Source of the DNA: Desulfobacterales bacterium CG23_combo_of_CG06-09_8_20_14_all_51_8
GTDB lineage: Bacteria; Desulfobacterota; Desulfobacteria; Desulfobacterales; Desulfosalsimonadaceae
Assembly (NCBI GenBank): GCA_002772195.1
Contig: PCSG01000194.1
Span: 1 to 12,780, forward strand
Reading direction: 5' to 3'
Length of the DNA: 12,780 nucleotides
Below the pieces are notes generated by a model, which had not been told where the DNA came from, searched no databases, and saw only the letters and a program-made list of their open reading frames with translations. This document shows, piece after piece, positions 6,819-12,780 of this stretch. The position numbers and the translations under genes are program-made. The stretch's first letter is position 1. Every line of letters starts with the position of its first letter.

Positions 6819-8054
6819 ATGAGCGCATCCAAAGATATGGCCATTTCCCTGAACCGGCAATATGTGTGTCCGGAGAAAATCAGAATTTTTCACGAGATCG
6901 GCATTGACCTTGTCATCGGCCGGCGGGAAGGGCCGTACCTCTATGATCTGGACGGAAAACAGCTCATCGACGTGCACATCAACGGCGGCACTTATAACCT
7001 GGGACACCGTCACCCGGAAATTGTGGCGGCCTTGAAAGAAGCGCTGGAAATGTCCCTTGACATCGGCAACCACCACTTTCCCAGCCCATTGCGGGGAGAA
7101 GTGGCTCAGATGCTGATCCGTCTCTCCCCCGGCGATATGAAATACTGTGTTTTTGCGGCCGGCGGTGGAGAGGCCGTGGATATCGCCATCAAATCGGCCC
7201 GTCATGCCACGAAACGACGCAAAATCGTCTCCATTGACAAGGGGTACCATGGCCGCACCGGCCTTTCCGGGGCCGCCGGCAACGCCAAAACCGCAGCCTT
7301 TTTTTTAAGCGATAGGCCGGAAGAATTTATCGCGGTGCCGTTTAATGATGTGGCCGCTATGAACGAGGCTCTTGAAAAACAGGATGCGGCCGCCGTTATT
7401 CTGGAGACCATTCCCGCGACTCTGGGGTTTCCGCTTCCGGAAAACGGCTACCTGGCGGCCGTCAAAGCCATGTGCGAACAGACTGGCACGTTGTATATCG
7501 CTGATGAGGTCCAGACCGGGCTGGCCCGGTCCGGCAAATTCTGGGCGGTCGAAAAATTTGACGTGATACCGGATATCATTGTCACCGCCAAAGGGTTTTC
7601 CGGAGGCATGTATCCGGTTGCCGCCGTTATTTTAAGCGGAAAAGCCGGGGCCTGGCTGACCGAAGACGGCTTTGCCCATGTGTCCACCTTCGGCGGGTCC
7701 GAGATCGGGTGTTATGTGGCGAAAAAAGTGCTGGAAATCGTCAGCCGCCCGGAGATATTGGATCATGTATGTCGCATTTCAGCGTATCTGGCGGATGGCC
7801 TGAAAATGCTTCAGGAAAAGCACAATTTTCTGGTGGAAGTGCGGCAGTGCGGGCTGATCGCGGGTTTGAAATTCGCCGGGGAAATGGGCGCGGTCCTGAT
7901 GTCCAAGGCGTTATATGACAACGGGGTATGGGCCATGTTTTCCGGTTATGACCTGTCCGTGCTTCAGTTCAAGCCGTATCTTTTTATTGACCGGCCTTTG
8001 GTGGACACTCTTATGGAAAGACTGGACGCAGCCATCCGGGCGTGCGCATCATGA
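6819..8054 (+). CDS. Class III PLP-dependent aminotransferase of unknown substrate
   Basis: 411 aa, fold type I class III aminotransferase (the ornithine/acetylornithine/GABA aminotransferase superfamily), cytoplasmic. It should move an amino group between an amine or amino acid and a keto/aldehyde acceptor through PLP. Motifs: substrate-domain entry NLGHRHPEI (60-68), PLP-phosphate loop FAAGGGEA (112-119, commonly NSG-S/T-EA), KGYHGRT (141-147), DEVQTG (229-234) with Asp229 facing the pyridine nitrogen, Schiff-base Lys258 in TAKGFSGG, and STFGG (289-293) from the partner subunit. By my alignment the ornithine-aminotransferase pair Glu235/Arg413 becomes Thr201 (ETIPATLG) and Gln383 (VLQFKP), so the substrate is likely not handled as in OAT. 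A strong GGAAGGGAG precedes the ATG. It is first in a three-gene operon with a kinase-like protein and a secernin-like hydrolase, which are its best clue. The specific reaction is unknown. Confidence 0.88.
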   Translation: MSASKDMAISLNRQYVCPEKIRIFHEIGIDLVIGRREGPYLYDLDGKQLIDVHINGGTYNLGHRHPEIVAALKEALEMSLDIGNHHFPSPLRGEVAQMLIRLSPGDMKYCVFAAGGGEAVDIAIKSARHATKRRKIVSIDKGYHGRTGLSGAAGNAKTAAFFLSDRPEEFIAVPFNDVAAMNEALEKQDAAAVILETIPATLGFPLPENGYLAAVKAMCEQTGTLYIADEVQTGLARSGKFWAVEKFDVIPDIIVTAKGFSGGMYPVAAVILSGKAGAWLTEDGFAHVSTFGGSEIGCYVAKKVLEIVSRPEILDHVCRISAYLADGLKMLQEKHNFLVEVRQCGLIAGLKFAGEMGAVLMSKALYDNGVWAMFSGYDLSVLQFKPYLFIDRPLVDTLMERLDAAIRACAS

Positions 8055-8080
8055 ACTTTAGGTTTTCTCTCAAAGGGTGA
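8051..8080 (+). other. Nine-codon mini-ORF linking genes 1 and 2 of the cassette
   Basis: The aminotransferase stop overlaps an ATG as ATGA (8051-8054). That ATG opens a nine-residue reading frame (MNFRFSLKG) whose TGA (8078-8080) directly abuts the next gene's first ATG, as TGAATG. Its last codons contain the AAAGGG that serves as Shine-Dalgarno for the downstream gene. It could re-position terminating ribosomes for translational coupling. A chance origin is quite possible for a frame this short. Confidence 0.25.
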
Positions 8081-9022
8081 ATGGCAATGAATTTCGATCC
8101 AAAGGCCCTGGCCGTATTTGAAGACGGACTAAACCCGGCTTTTCCCGATAAAAGTAAAATTGTTCCGGAGATTCTGGGGTATGGCGAAATTTCCACCACG
8201 TTTTCGTTCCCGTCTCAGCCGGAAGCGGCTTTCAAGCGCCTGCCGCCGTTTCAAAACGCCGCTCAGATCGCAGACTATCGAAAAATTGTTGAAACTTATT
8301 GCTCGCTGCTGGCCGATGATTGCGGCATCCGGGTGACAGACTGCGCCTTTTACGATTTTATCAATCGCCATGATGAACATATCCTCTATGTGGCTCAACC
8401 GCGGCTTTCCCGGGAATCCATCGGTCACAACCGGTTGAAAACCGCCACGCCCCGGGAACTGGAAACCCTTCTCCGGCCGTTGCTGGACCGGTTGATGAGG
8501 ATTTTTCAATTCAATAAAAAAAATCCGCGAAACCTGACCATCGGGCTGGACGGTCAGTTGTCCAACTGGAGCTTTCCATTGATTGACAATGAACCGGTAT
8601 ATTTTGATATCACGACCCCTCTTTTTCGCGTCCAGGGCAGGGAACAGCTGGATACGGAGATTTTTTTAACATCATGCCCGTCGTTTATGGTCTGGCTGGT
8701 GCGCTGGCGGTTTCTGTCGGAAGTGCTGGACCGGTATTATGATGTGCGTCTGATTTTAACGGACCTGGTGGCCAATTTCTACAAGGAAGGCCGGCCGGAT
8801 CTTATCGAAACCGCTTTGTCCATGATCAATTCCGTTCTTGAAGCCAAAAAATCGAATGCAGAAATCCAAATTCTGGAAAAATCTGAAATTGAGCGCTACT
8901 ATAAAAATGATGCGTTTATCTGGTCTCTTTTTTTGCGGCTTCGCCGGTTTGACCGGTTTTTGAAAACAAAAATTTTTCGCCGGCGGTATAATTTCATGCT
9001 GCCCGGCAAGATCCGCCGATAG
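8081..9022 (+). CDS. Uncharacterised protein with kinase-like (APH-type) catalytic skeleton
   Basis: 313 aa, not recognised with certainty; it may belong to an annotated domain-of-unknown-function family (DUF6206 comes to mind, unverified). The order of motifs reads as a protein-kinase-like/aminoglycoside-phosphotransferase fold. A Gly-containing strand pair VPEILGYGEISTTFSF (28-43) is followed by a Lys in AFKRLP (Lys52), then a hinge-like LYVAQPR (102-108). Next comes a helix (about 125-147), a catalytic-loop-like IGLDGQLSNW (154-163) with Asp157 and Asn162 five apart as in HGDLHPGN, and VYFDITTP (173-180) whose Asp176 sits where the metal-binding DFG/DFD Asp should be. The His of HGD is missing. 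A basic tail (FLKTKIFRRRY) ends the protein; there is no signal peptide. Two starts are possible: ATG 8081 lies only 3 nt from AGGG (8074-8077), while ATG 8087 has a better 9-nt spacing and loses two residues. It could phosphorylate a small molecule, transfer a nucleotide, or be a pseudokinase. Confidence 0.6.
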   Translation: MAMNFDPKALAVFEDGLNPAFPDKSKIVPEILGYGEISTTFSFPSQPEAAFKRLPPFQNAAQIADYRKIVETYCSLLADDCGIRVTDCAFYDFINRHDEHILYVAQPRLSRESIGHNRLKTATPRELETLLRPLLDRLMRIFQFNKKNPRNLTIGLDGQLSNWSFPLIDNEPVYFDITTPLFRVQGREQLDTEIFLTSCPSFMVWLVRWRFLSEVLDRYYDVRLILTDLVANFYKEGRPDLIETALSMINSVLEAKKSNAEIQILEKSEIERYYKNDAFIWSLFLRLRRFDRFLKTKIFRRRYNFMLPGKIRR

Positions 9023-9033
9023 GGCTTAATTTC

Positions 9034-9049
9034 TCCCTGATATCAGGGA
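9034..9049. promoter_or_regulatory. Perfect 16-bp palindrome in the gap between cassette genes 2 and 3
   Basis: TCCCTGATATCAGGGA is fully self-complementary and lies in the 47-bp gap between the kinase-like stop and the secernin-like ATG. In RNA it folds to a 6-bp stem with an ATAT loop; in DNA it could be a dimeric regulator site. No U-tract follows, so it is not an ordinary terminator. An AAGGA about 9 nt before the next ATG stays outside the stem. Confidence 0.5.
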
Positions 9050-9069
9050 TTCCATAAGGATTCAGCGCC

Positions 9070-10368
9070 ATGTGCGATACCCATGTGTTGATGAAAAATA
9101 ATATGGTTTATTTTGCCAAAAACAGCGACCGGGAACCCGGCGAGGCCCAGCTGGTGGTGCGCGTTCCCGCATCTTTGGGGGATGATTTCGGAAAACTTCG
9201 AACAACCTATATCCTTATTGATCAGGCCCCCCGGCGCCACGGCGTGATTTTAAGCAAACCCTTCTGGATATGGGGCGCGGAAATGGGAGCCAATGACCGG
9301 GGGGTGGTGATCGGCAACGAGGCCATCTATTCCCGGGCCATGGAAAAGAAAAAAGGGCTGATCGGCATGGATCTGGTGCGCCTGGGGTTGGAGCGGGGGG
9401 ACACAGCCGACCATGCCCTGAATGTGATCACCGAACTGATCGAAGCCCGCGGGCAGGGCGGCGTCTGCGGGTTCCGGGACCAGCGCATGCGCTATGATAA
9501 CAGCTTTATCATCGCGGACCCGCATCAGGCCTGGATTCTGGAAACCGCCGGCCGGTTCTGGGTTGCCAAACAGGTGAAGACCTTCGGAGCGATTTCCAAC
9601 TGTCTGACTATCGGAGAAGACTATGATCTCAAATCTGACTGTCTGGAGGACCGGGCCAGGCGGCAGGGATTTTTCAAGGGCAGGGGCGTTTTCAGTTTCA
9701 AAAAAACATTCGACAGCCGCCTGATTCCTTTTTTCGCCGCCTCCCGCTATCGGCTCCAATCCAGCCATCACTGCCTTCAGCAGACATTTCAGGAAAAAGG
9801 GGTCCATATCAGTCAGATCATGAACAATCTGCGGACCCATGAAGATCAGTATGGATCACCAACCGCCGGAGCCAACCGGGATATCTGCATGCACGCCGGC
9901 GGGTTTATCCGCCGCAGTCAGACCTGCGGGTCTATGGTGTCGCAGCTTTCGGACAAAAATTGCCTGCATTTTTTCACCGGCACCTCCGCCCCCTGCCTGT
10001 CGCTTTTTAAACCCGTATCTTTTGATTCTGAGATTGATTTCATCGTGTTAAACCCCGACGGAAAAACAGTTGACGGGTCTGTGTGGCAGAATCATGAATA
10101 CATTCACCGGCGGCTGATTTTCATGGATAAAAAACGACAGATGCTTCAAGAATCCATTGCCCGGACGGAAAATGAGATGCTGTCTATTTTTGAAGAAAAA
10201 CAATTTTTGCCTACCAGGGATGACATGATCCGAGCCGATGATATTGTAAGAAAATGGTCGGACCGATGTTTTCATGAATACCGGCATCACACCTTTCACT
10301 ACCCGTCCATGAGCCGATATGGCCGGTTCTGGAAAAAACAGAATGAAATGGATGGGTTTAATTTTTGA
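9070..10368 (+). CDS. Secernin-like Ntn hydrolase (peptidase family C69-like)
   Basis: 432 aa, close to secernin length. These are N-terminal-nucleophile hydrolases: Met1 is removed and Cys2 becomes the nucleophile that attacks an amide or similar bond. The protein begins MCDTHV, so Cys2 is placed correctly, and the family blocks follow in order: YFAKNSDREP (14-23), WGAEMGANDRGV (68-79) with IGNEAIYS (81-88), GMDLVRLGLERG (99-110), ELIEARGQGG (122-131), YDNSFIIADPHQAWILETAG (142-161), SNCLTIG (176-182), ICMHAGGFIRRSQTCGSMVS (272-291), FFTGT (301-305) and LFKP (312-315). The His-rich stretch HEYRHHTFHYP (402-412) near the C-terminus is less typical. No signal peptide is seen and Cys2 chemistry would not allow one, so it is cytoplasmic. 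An AAGGA about 9 nt upstream supports the ATG. Bacterial relatives include C69 dipeptidases; the substrate here is unknown, and its partners argue for a dedicated amide substrate rather than general peptide turnover. Confidence 0.88.
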   Translation: MCDTHVLMKNNMVYFAKNSDREPGEAQLVVRVPASLGDDFGKLRTTYILIDQAPRRHGVILSKPFWIWGAEMGANDRGVVIGNEAIYSRAMEKKKGLIGMDLVRLGLERGDTADHALNVITELIEARGQGGVCGFRDQRMRYDNSFIIADPHQAWILETAGRFWVAKQVKTFGAISNCLTIGEDYDLKSDCLEDRARRQGFFKGRGVFSFKKTFDSRLIPFFAASRYRLQSSHHCLQQTFQEKGVHISQIMNNLRTHEDQYGSPTAGANRDICMHAGGFIRRSQTCGSMVSQLSDKNCLHFFTGTSAPCLSLFKPVSFDSEIDFIVLNPDGKTVDGSVWQNHEYIHRRLIFMDKKRQMLQESIARTENEMLSIFEEKQFLPTRDDMIRADDIVRKWSDRCFHEYRHHTFHYPSMSRYGRFWKKQNEMDGFNF

Positions 10369-10428
10369 TAGCGGCTATTCAGGTATTTTAATATAGTGAT
10401 TGACAATGAACGACATGATATCAGCAAG

Positions 10429-12162
10429 CTAATCAAGCCGCATATCGGCGGTGGCGATGGTAAAAGAGGCTCCGGCTCCGGCATGTATCTTACGGTATTT
10501 TCCGTTGGGGAGCACCAGCCAAAGGGTGCAGGGCCGGGTGCTGAAATTATTAAGCGTCACCTGCCCCTCGCCGGGCGCGGGGTCGATCCAGGCGGTGGTG
10601 CCGCGCATCCGTCGAATAACAGCGCCATGGGTATGAAGTTCCCATGTCCCTGCGGAGACGACCATATCCGGCCCGGCCTCCCACTGGGAGCGGTTGCTGA
10701 TGACGCCATAAGGGCGCTTGGTGTCCCTGGCCAGAACGTAATACGTCAATCCGGCAGGCAGTGATGAAATAAGATCCGGCAAGTCTTCGGTGACAATAAA
10801 GATGGCTTCCTGACCGGCGAGCAGTTTCAGGATTCGGGCGGGCTGTAAGGTCAGTCGCGTGACCCCCAGCCGGTACTGGAGATCATGGCATGCTGCAAAA
10901 CTGAAAGGGAAAAATGCGCCACATTGAGTTTCAAGCTTTTCCGCAAACGCCTTGTTATCACGTCCCAGGACATCATCTTTTCTATCAGTACGGGGCACGG
11001 CCAGATACCATACTTCCGTTAAGACAAACAGGCCGGTGAAAACGGCCAGTATGGTCTTTAGTTTCGGCCAGTGCCAGGCACGGGACCATAGGCCCAACAT
11101 GCGTCCTTCAAGCACTGCCACTGCCGGCAGGAGGGGGAAAATCAGGTCACCCCGCTTGTGCTGGGCCAGCATCAGCGCCAGAAGGCCGATTCCGATGTGG
11201 GCCACGAGGAATCGCTCCCCGCGCCTTTCCTCAGCTTCGGACGCCGGATGCCGGAAGATGTTCCAGAGCGCCCAGATGAACAGCGGTGTCCACGGCAGGG
11301 CGCGGGACAGGAGATAAAGCGGCGGTCTCAAGCTTAAAAACAGACGGGAAATATCCATGCTATCGCCCACGGACTGATCCCAGAGCTCTTGGACGAAAAT
11401 CTTATCATAAAACGCAGGCCCCATAACAAGCCAGGCTGCCAGAGCCCACCCGCCCGCCAGAATGAGCGGCAGAACCATGCCCTGCCACCATGAACGGGAC
11501 AGCCCCTTGTACGGTGTGGTTCGACGATTCCAGAATACGGCAAACAAACCGCCGAATCCAAGCAGGAGGGCAAAGGGTCCTTTGGTCAGGGCCCCCAGGG
11601 CAGCCAGGAACCACGCTCGCCACCAGCCCTGGTCCGTTTCCCAGGCCCGCCACGCCTGCCATGCGCACAGCGCCGTAAATCCGGTGAACAAACCGTCCGT
11701 GCGCACCAGCGCCGTCTGCCTGACGACAGCGTTGGTGGTCAGATAGCATAATATCGCAAGCCAGCCTGAGCGTTCATCGCTTGTTAGATCGATGGTCCAG
11801 CGCCAGACCGCCCAGACGGCAAGCAGGGTGCCGAAAAAAGCAGGCAATGCGAAGGCAAACCGGTGCGCGCCGAACAGCACCACCATGAGGGCGCCGAGCC
11901 AGTTATAAAACGGCGGTTTCGAGGCGACATCTCCGTAACTGTCGACTTGGCATAGCCAGTTATTGTTGTAGGCTGCATCGAGTATATACGCACAGACCCT
12001 TACCTGATCGCGGCCGCCTAAATCATCCGGCGTCATTATGCGCATGAGAAAGACGGCGCCGACCAGCAGTAAAAGAATGAGCGCGGCACGCTGGCCGAAT
12101 GCCGGAGAGGCGCTTTTCGGAAAAATAATTTTAGATCGCAATCGGCTGATTTTAGAGCTCAT
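10429..12162 (-). CDS. ArnT/PMT-like membrane glycosyltransferase
   Basis: 577 aa, multi-spanning inner-membrane protein of the GT-C type (ArnT/PMT_2, GT83-like). Such enzymes transfer a sugar from a polyprenyl-phosphate donor to lipid A, protein or another envelope acceptor on the periplasmic side. After a short basic N-terminus, the first membrane segment lies at about 25-41. The first periplasmic loop has PDDLGGRDQVRV (45-56), where Asp52 aligns with the catalytic Asp of the family DE-x-R-Y motif. KPPFYNWLGA (82-91) matches the family KPPLyyWL, and ALVRTDGLFTGF (151-162) and GALTKGPFALLLG (190-202) are further family blocks. Many hydrophobic helices follow to about residue 420. The last 150 residues are soluble and probably periplasmic. 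The true acceptor cannot be told. No clear ribosome-binding site precedes the ATG; the start lies 11 bp inside the upstream Fe-S gene, so coupled translation is likely. It converges with the secernin-like gene, with no clear terminator in the 60-bp gap. Confidence 0.85.
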   Translation of the reverse strand: MSSKISRLRSKIIFPKSASPAFGQRAALILLLLVGAVFLMRIMTPDDLGGRDQVRVCAYILDAAYNNNWLCQVDSYGDVASKPPFYNWLGALMVVLFGAHRFAFALPAFFGTLLAVWAVWRWTIDLTSDERSGWLAILCYLTTNAVVRQTALVRTDGLFTGFTALCAWQAWRAWETDQGWWRAWFLAALGALTKGPFALLLGFGGLFAVFWNRRTTPYKGLSRSWWQGMVLPLILAGGWALAAWLVMGPAFYDKIFVQELWDQSVGDSMDISRLFLSLRPPLYLLSRALPWTPLFIWALWNIFRHPASEAEERRGERFLVAHIGIGLLALMLAQHKRGDLIFPLLPAVAVLEGRMLGLWSRAWHWPKLKTILAVFTGLFVLTEVWYLAVPRTDRKDDVLGRDNKAFAEKLETQCGAFFPFSFAACHDLQYRLGVTRLTLQPARILKLLAGQEAIFIVTEDLPDLISSLPAGLTYYVLARDTKRPYGVISNRSQWEAGPDMVVSAGTWELHTHGAVIRRMRGTTAWIDPAPGEGQVTLNNFSTRPCTLWLVLPNGKYRKIHAGAGASFTIATADMRLD

Positions 12163-12780
12163 TCTGATCAGACCATTTTATCAATCGGTTTTTGCAAGGA
12201 GAGTATTCTACGAACGGTGGCGTGTTTACAAATAGTTGGAATATCCTTACGCCACCCGTTCCATCAACAATCTCCGACAACTCCTGAATCCGCAAGGTCC
12301 TGTCCAGGTTTTCCACCTTCGCTGCATCTTCCAGCATGACCGCGCACTGGGGGCAGGCCACGGCGAGAATCTGCGCGCCGGCGGCCGCGGCTTCTCTGAC
12401 TCTGGCCCGGGATGACGTGTCATCTCCGCCGGAGAGCATGTCCGTGAAAAAATTACCGCCGCCTCCGCCGCAGCACAGGGCGTTTTTGCGGTTCCGGTCC
12501 ATTTCAACAAGGGAGATTCCGGGCACGGACTGAAGCATCATCCGGCCGGAGACATAGTCCGTGTTATGACGGCCCAGGTAGCAGGGATCATGAAAGGCGA
12601 TTTTCACCGGGGCGGGATTTTCGGCAAACGTCAGGCGGCCCATGGCAAAGGCGAGAACCTGAGAATAATGAAAAACCTGATAGGCCCCACCCAGGGCCGG
12701 GTAGTCTTTTTTCAAGGCATTGAAACTGTGGGGAGACAGGGTGATGATTTTTTTCATTTTAAATTGGTTCAATACCGCAA
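12152..12780 (-). CDS. CCG-domain Fe-S oxidoreductase, HdrD/GlpC-like (partial, runs off right edge)
   Basis: Only the C-terminal part, about 209 codons, is visible; the frame stays open to the edge (residues A-V precede LNQFKMKKII), so the TTG at 12772 should not be taken as the start. Counting from that Leu: a residual first CCG-domain end, TLSPHSFNALKKDYPALGG (11-29), then a complete second CCG domain with HDPCYLG (Cys64), CCGGGGG (Cys100-101) and CPQC (Cys140, Cys143). CCG motifs of heterodisulfide reductase HdrB/HdrD, GlpC and LutA-type subunits bind a noncubane [4Fe-4S] cluster and pass electrons between thiol/disulfide, quinone or flavin partners. The N-terminal ferredoxin region that would distinguish these types is outside the window. 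Usual CPHC at the end of the first CCG motif is SPHS here. The last 30 residues after RIQELSEIVDG look non-conserved and overlap the glycosyltransferase start by 11 bp. Confidence 0.85.
   Translation of the reverse strand, partial: AVLNQFKMKKIITLSPHSFNALKKDYPALGGAYQVFHYSQVLAFAMGRLTFAENPAPVKIAFHDPCYLGRHNTDYVSGRMMLQSVPGISLVEMDRNRKNALCCGGGGGNFFTDMLSGGDDTSSRARVREAAAAGAQILAVACPQCAVMLEDAAKVENLDRTLRIQELSEIVDGTGGVRIFQLFVNTPPFVEYSPCKNRLIKWSDQNEL

Noticed and set aside
9250..9840. 196-aa minus-strand ORF antisense to the secernin-like gene
   Set aside because: Shadow of a GC-rich real gene whose plus-strand frame matches a known family throughout.
10369..10428. Terminator in the convergent gap between secernin-like and glycosyltransferase genes
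   Set aside because: Only a 4-bp ATAG/CTAT stem near 10369-10379 and no U-tract; too weak to call.

Overview
This window has the density and gene types of a bacterial chromosome. The smc-ftsY pair, an HU gene next to ligA, and a heterodisulfide-reductase-like CCG-domain iron-sulfur protein fit an anaerobic Desulfobacterota/Deltaproteobacteria-type genome (roughly Desulfobacterales). That assignment is inference from gene content; no rRNA or other taxonomic marker is present. I see no insertion sequence, tRNA, rRNA or CRISPR array.

Layout. 1-470 (+): the end of ligA (BRCT tail of NAD-dependent DNA ligase) followed by an acylphosphatase gene. A strong 19-bp stem at 514-558 separates them from a convergent HU gene (578-850, -). 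851-1450 has no convincing gene; it holds the HU promoter area and a very AT-rich island of about 15% G+C. 1451-6334 (-) is an smc-ftsY operon (chromosome condensation ATPase, then SRP receptor) with only 15 bp between the genes. 6335-6818 is the divergent gap between smc and a plus-strand operon, with GC-rich hairpins but no convincing gene.

6819-10368 (+) is the most interesting part: three tightly spaced genes for (i) a class III PLP aminotransferase, (ii) an unrecognised 313-aa protein in which I read the catalytic skeleton of an aminoglycoside-phosphotransferase/choline-kinase-like fold, and (iii) a secernin-type (C69-like) Ntn hydrolase with Cys as residue 2. Together they look like a small uncharacterised amine/amide pathway: amino-group transfer, a possible phosphoryl- or nucleotidyl-transfer step, and an N-terminal-nucleophile amidohydrolase. 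Substrate and product cannot be read from sequence.

10429-12780 (-) carries an ArnT/PMT-like membrane glycosyltransferase and, overlapping it by 11 bp, the C-terminal part of a CCG-domain Fe-S oxidoreductase that runs off the right edge. The glycosyltransferase converges with the three-gene cassette, and no clear terminator lies between them.
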